Below are positions 5,650 to 6,324 of a stretch of DNA of 6,324 bases, one piece after another. The notes below the pieces were generated by a model. The model did no database searches. It had not been told where the DNA came from and saw only the letters and a list, made by a program, of their open reading frames with translations. This DNA is from Limnohabitans sp. (GTDB lineage Bacteria; Pseudomonadota; Gammaproteobacteria; Burkholderiales; Burkholderiaceae_C): contig VEQI01000209.1 of assembly GCA_018883305.1 (NCBI GenBank), positions 1-6,324 on the forward strand. The letters run 5' to 3'. Made by a program: the position numbers and the translations under genes. Within the stretch, counting starts at the first letter, position 1. Each line of letters opens with the position of its first letter.

Positions 5650-6324
5650 ATGAAAGCACGTTGCGGCCAGATCGATCTTCATTACACCGTTCAGGGCGAA
5701 GGCCCCTGGATCACGCTGTCACACTCCCTGGCTTGTGACAGCTCGATGTGGAACGACCAAGTCACCCTGCTGGCTCAGCACTTCAAGGTGCTGTGCTTTG
5801 ACACACGCGGTCATGGTCAATCCGATGCACCTGCTGGCCCCTACACCCTGGATTCACTGGCGGATGATGCCTATCATTTGATGCAGCACCTGGGCATCCG
5901 TCAGACCCATTGGCTGGGCTTGTCGCTGGGCGGCATGATCGGACAAACCTTTGCGCTGAAATATCCCGAGCACGTCGCCAGCCTGACGCTGGCGGCCACC
6001 ACCAGCCGTGGCCTGCCGGCTGCCCCTGCCATGTGGGCCGAGCGTGCCAACACCGCCCGGACCCAGGGCATGGCTGCCTTGCTGGAAGGCACACTGGCGC
6101 GCTGGTTCACCGCACCCAGTCGGGAGGCCCGCCTGCCCGTCATCGATCGCATTGCCCAGACCATTCTGGCCACACCCGCCGAAGGTTATGCGGGCTGTTG
6201 CGAGGCCATTGCCGGGCTGGATCTGACCGACCGCTTGCACACCCTCACCTGCCCTACGCTGGTCATCGTGGGTGAGGAAGACCAGGGCACGCCGCCAGCG
6301 ATGTCTCGCATCATTCACGAGCTC
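5650..6324 (+). CDS. Alpha/beta hydrolase, 3-oxoadipate enol-lactonase-like (PcaD family), 3' end outside window
   Basis: The first 225 codons are present and the frame is still open at the window edge; the family is about 260 aa, so roughly 35-40 residues are missing. It is a cytoplasmic serine hydrolase, in the PcaD family opening an enol-lactone to 3-oxoadipate in the beta-ketoadipate pathway. Visible marks are the oxyanion-hole region SHSLACDSSMW (24-34), DTRGHGQSD (51-59), the nucleophile elbow GLSLGG with Ser92 (90-95), PAEGYAGCCEAI (176-187), which matches the cap-end signature of enol-lactonases including its Cys pair, and VIVGEEDQGTPP (205-216) with catalytic Asp211. The catalytic His must lie past the edge. 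PcaD proteins usually have Asn-Ser-Leu where this one has His-Ser-Leu (25-27). The ATG has only a weak purine stretch (AGAAAG, 5637-5642) as ribosome binding site. It is transcribed away from the TRAP gene. A related lactonase or esterase role is possible. Confidence 0.85.
   Translation, partial: MKARCGQIDLHYTVQGEGPWITLSHSLACDSSMWNDQVTLLAQHFKVLCFDTRGHGQSDAPAGPYTLDSLADDAYHLMQHLGIRQTHWLGLSLGGMIGQTFALKYPEHVASLTLAATTSRGLPAAPAMWAERANTARTQGMAALLEGTLARWFTAPSREARLPVIDRIAQTILATPAEGYAGCCEAIAGLDLTDRLHTLTCPTLVIVGEEDQGTPPAMSRIIHEL

Noticed and set aside
5854..6318. A 154-codon minus-strand open frame near the right end.
   Set aside because: It is fully antisense to the enol-lactonase-like gene, whose catalytic motifs are clear in the + frame; the antisense product shows no domain.
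1..6324. Search by eye for tRNA, rRNA, CRISPR arrays, insertion sequence ends, transposase or phage genes.
   Set aside because: None seen. Coding sequence fills nearly the whole window and the longest non-coding gap is 176 bp.

Overview
The window is high-G+C bacterial chromosomal DNA, dense with genes. It carries five complete protein-coding genes and one cut by the right edge. The combination of a D-aminoacylase-like amidohydrolase, an MFS carrier, a 2-keto-4-pentenoate hydratase-type enzyme, a TakP-like TRAP binding protein, a small cupin and a 3-oxoadipate enol-lactonase-like hydrolase is typical of a catabolic neighbourhood in a betaproteobacterium, most likely Burkholderiales. That placement is inferred from protein style and gene content, as there is no rRNA or other marker.

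Layout. On the + strand, 23-1723 encodes an amidohydrolase-superfamily enzyme of the N-acyl-D-amino-acid deacylase type. Only 3 bp separate it from an MFS transporter (1727-2947), so the two are almost certainly co-transcribed. After a 72-bp gap, which holds a possible 19-codon leader ORF overlapping the next start, a fumarylacetoacetase/MhpD-fold hydratase follows (3020-3880). It converges on a minus-strand pair: a mono-domain cupin (3887-4354, possibly from 4360) and, upstream of it, a TRAP-type periplasmic binding protein (4376-5473). The convergent stops lie inside one perfect 14-bp palindrome. A 176-bp divergent intergenic region (5474-5649) holds two overlapping inverted repeats, one of T-N11-A form. 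It separates the TRAP gene from a + strand alpha/beta hydrolase (5650 to beyond 6324).

How the genes may work together (inference). The binding protein would capture an organic acid, probably a 2-oxo or hydroxy acid, in the periplasm, and the MFS protein would move another substrate or product. The amidohydrolase, enol-lactonase-like hydrolase and hydratase carry out amide or lactone opening and water addition to a dienoate, which are typical lower-pathway steps in ring-cleavage catabolism. No ring-cleavage dioxygenase, aldolase, TRAP membrane subunit or regulator is in the window, so the actual substrate cannot be named. I saw no mobile element, CRISPR array, tRNA or rRNA, and no obviously novel system. 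The most interesting points are the non-canonical active site of the amidohydrolase, the binding protein without its permease, and the structured divergent control region.
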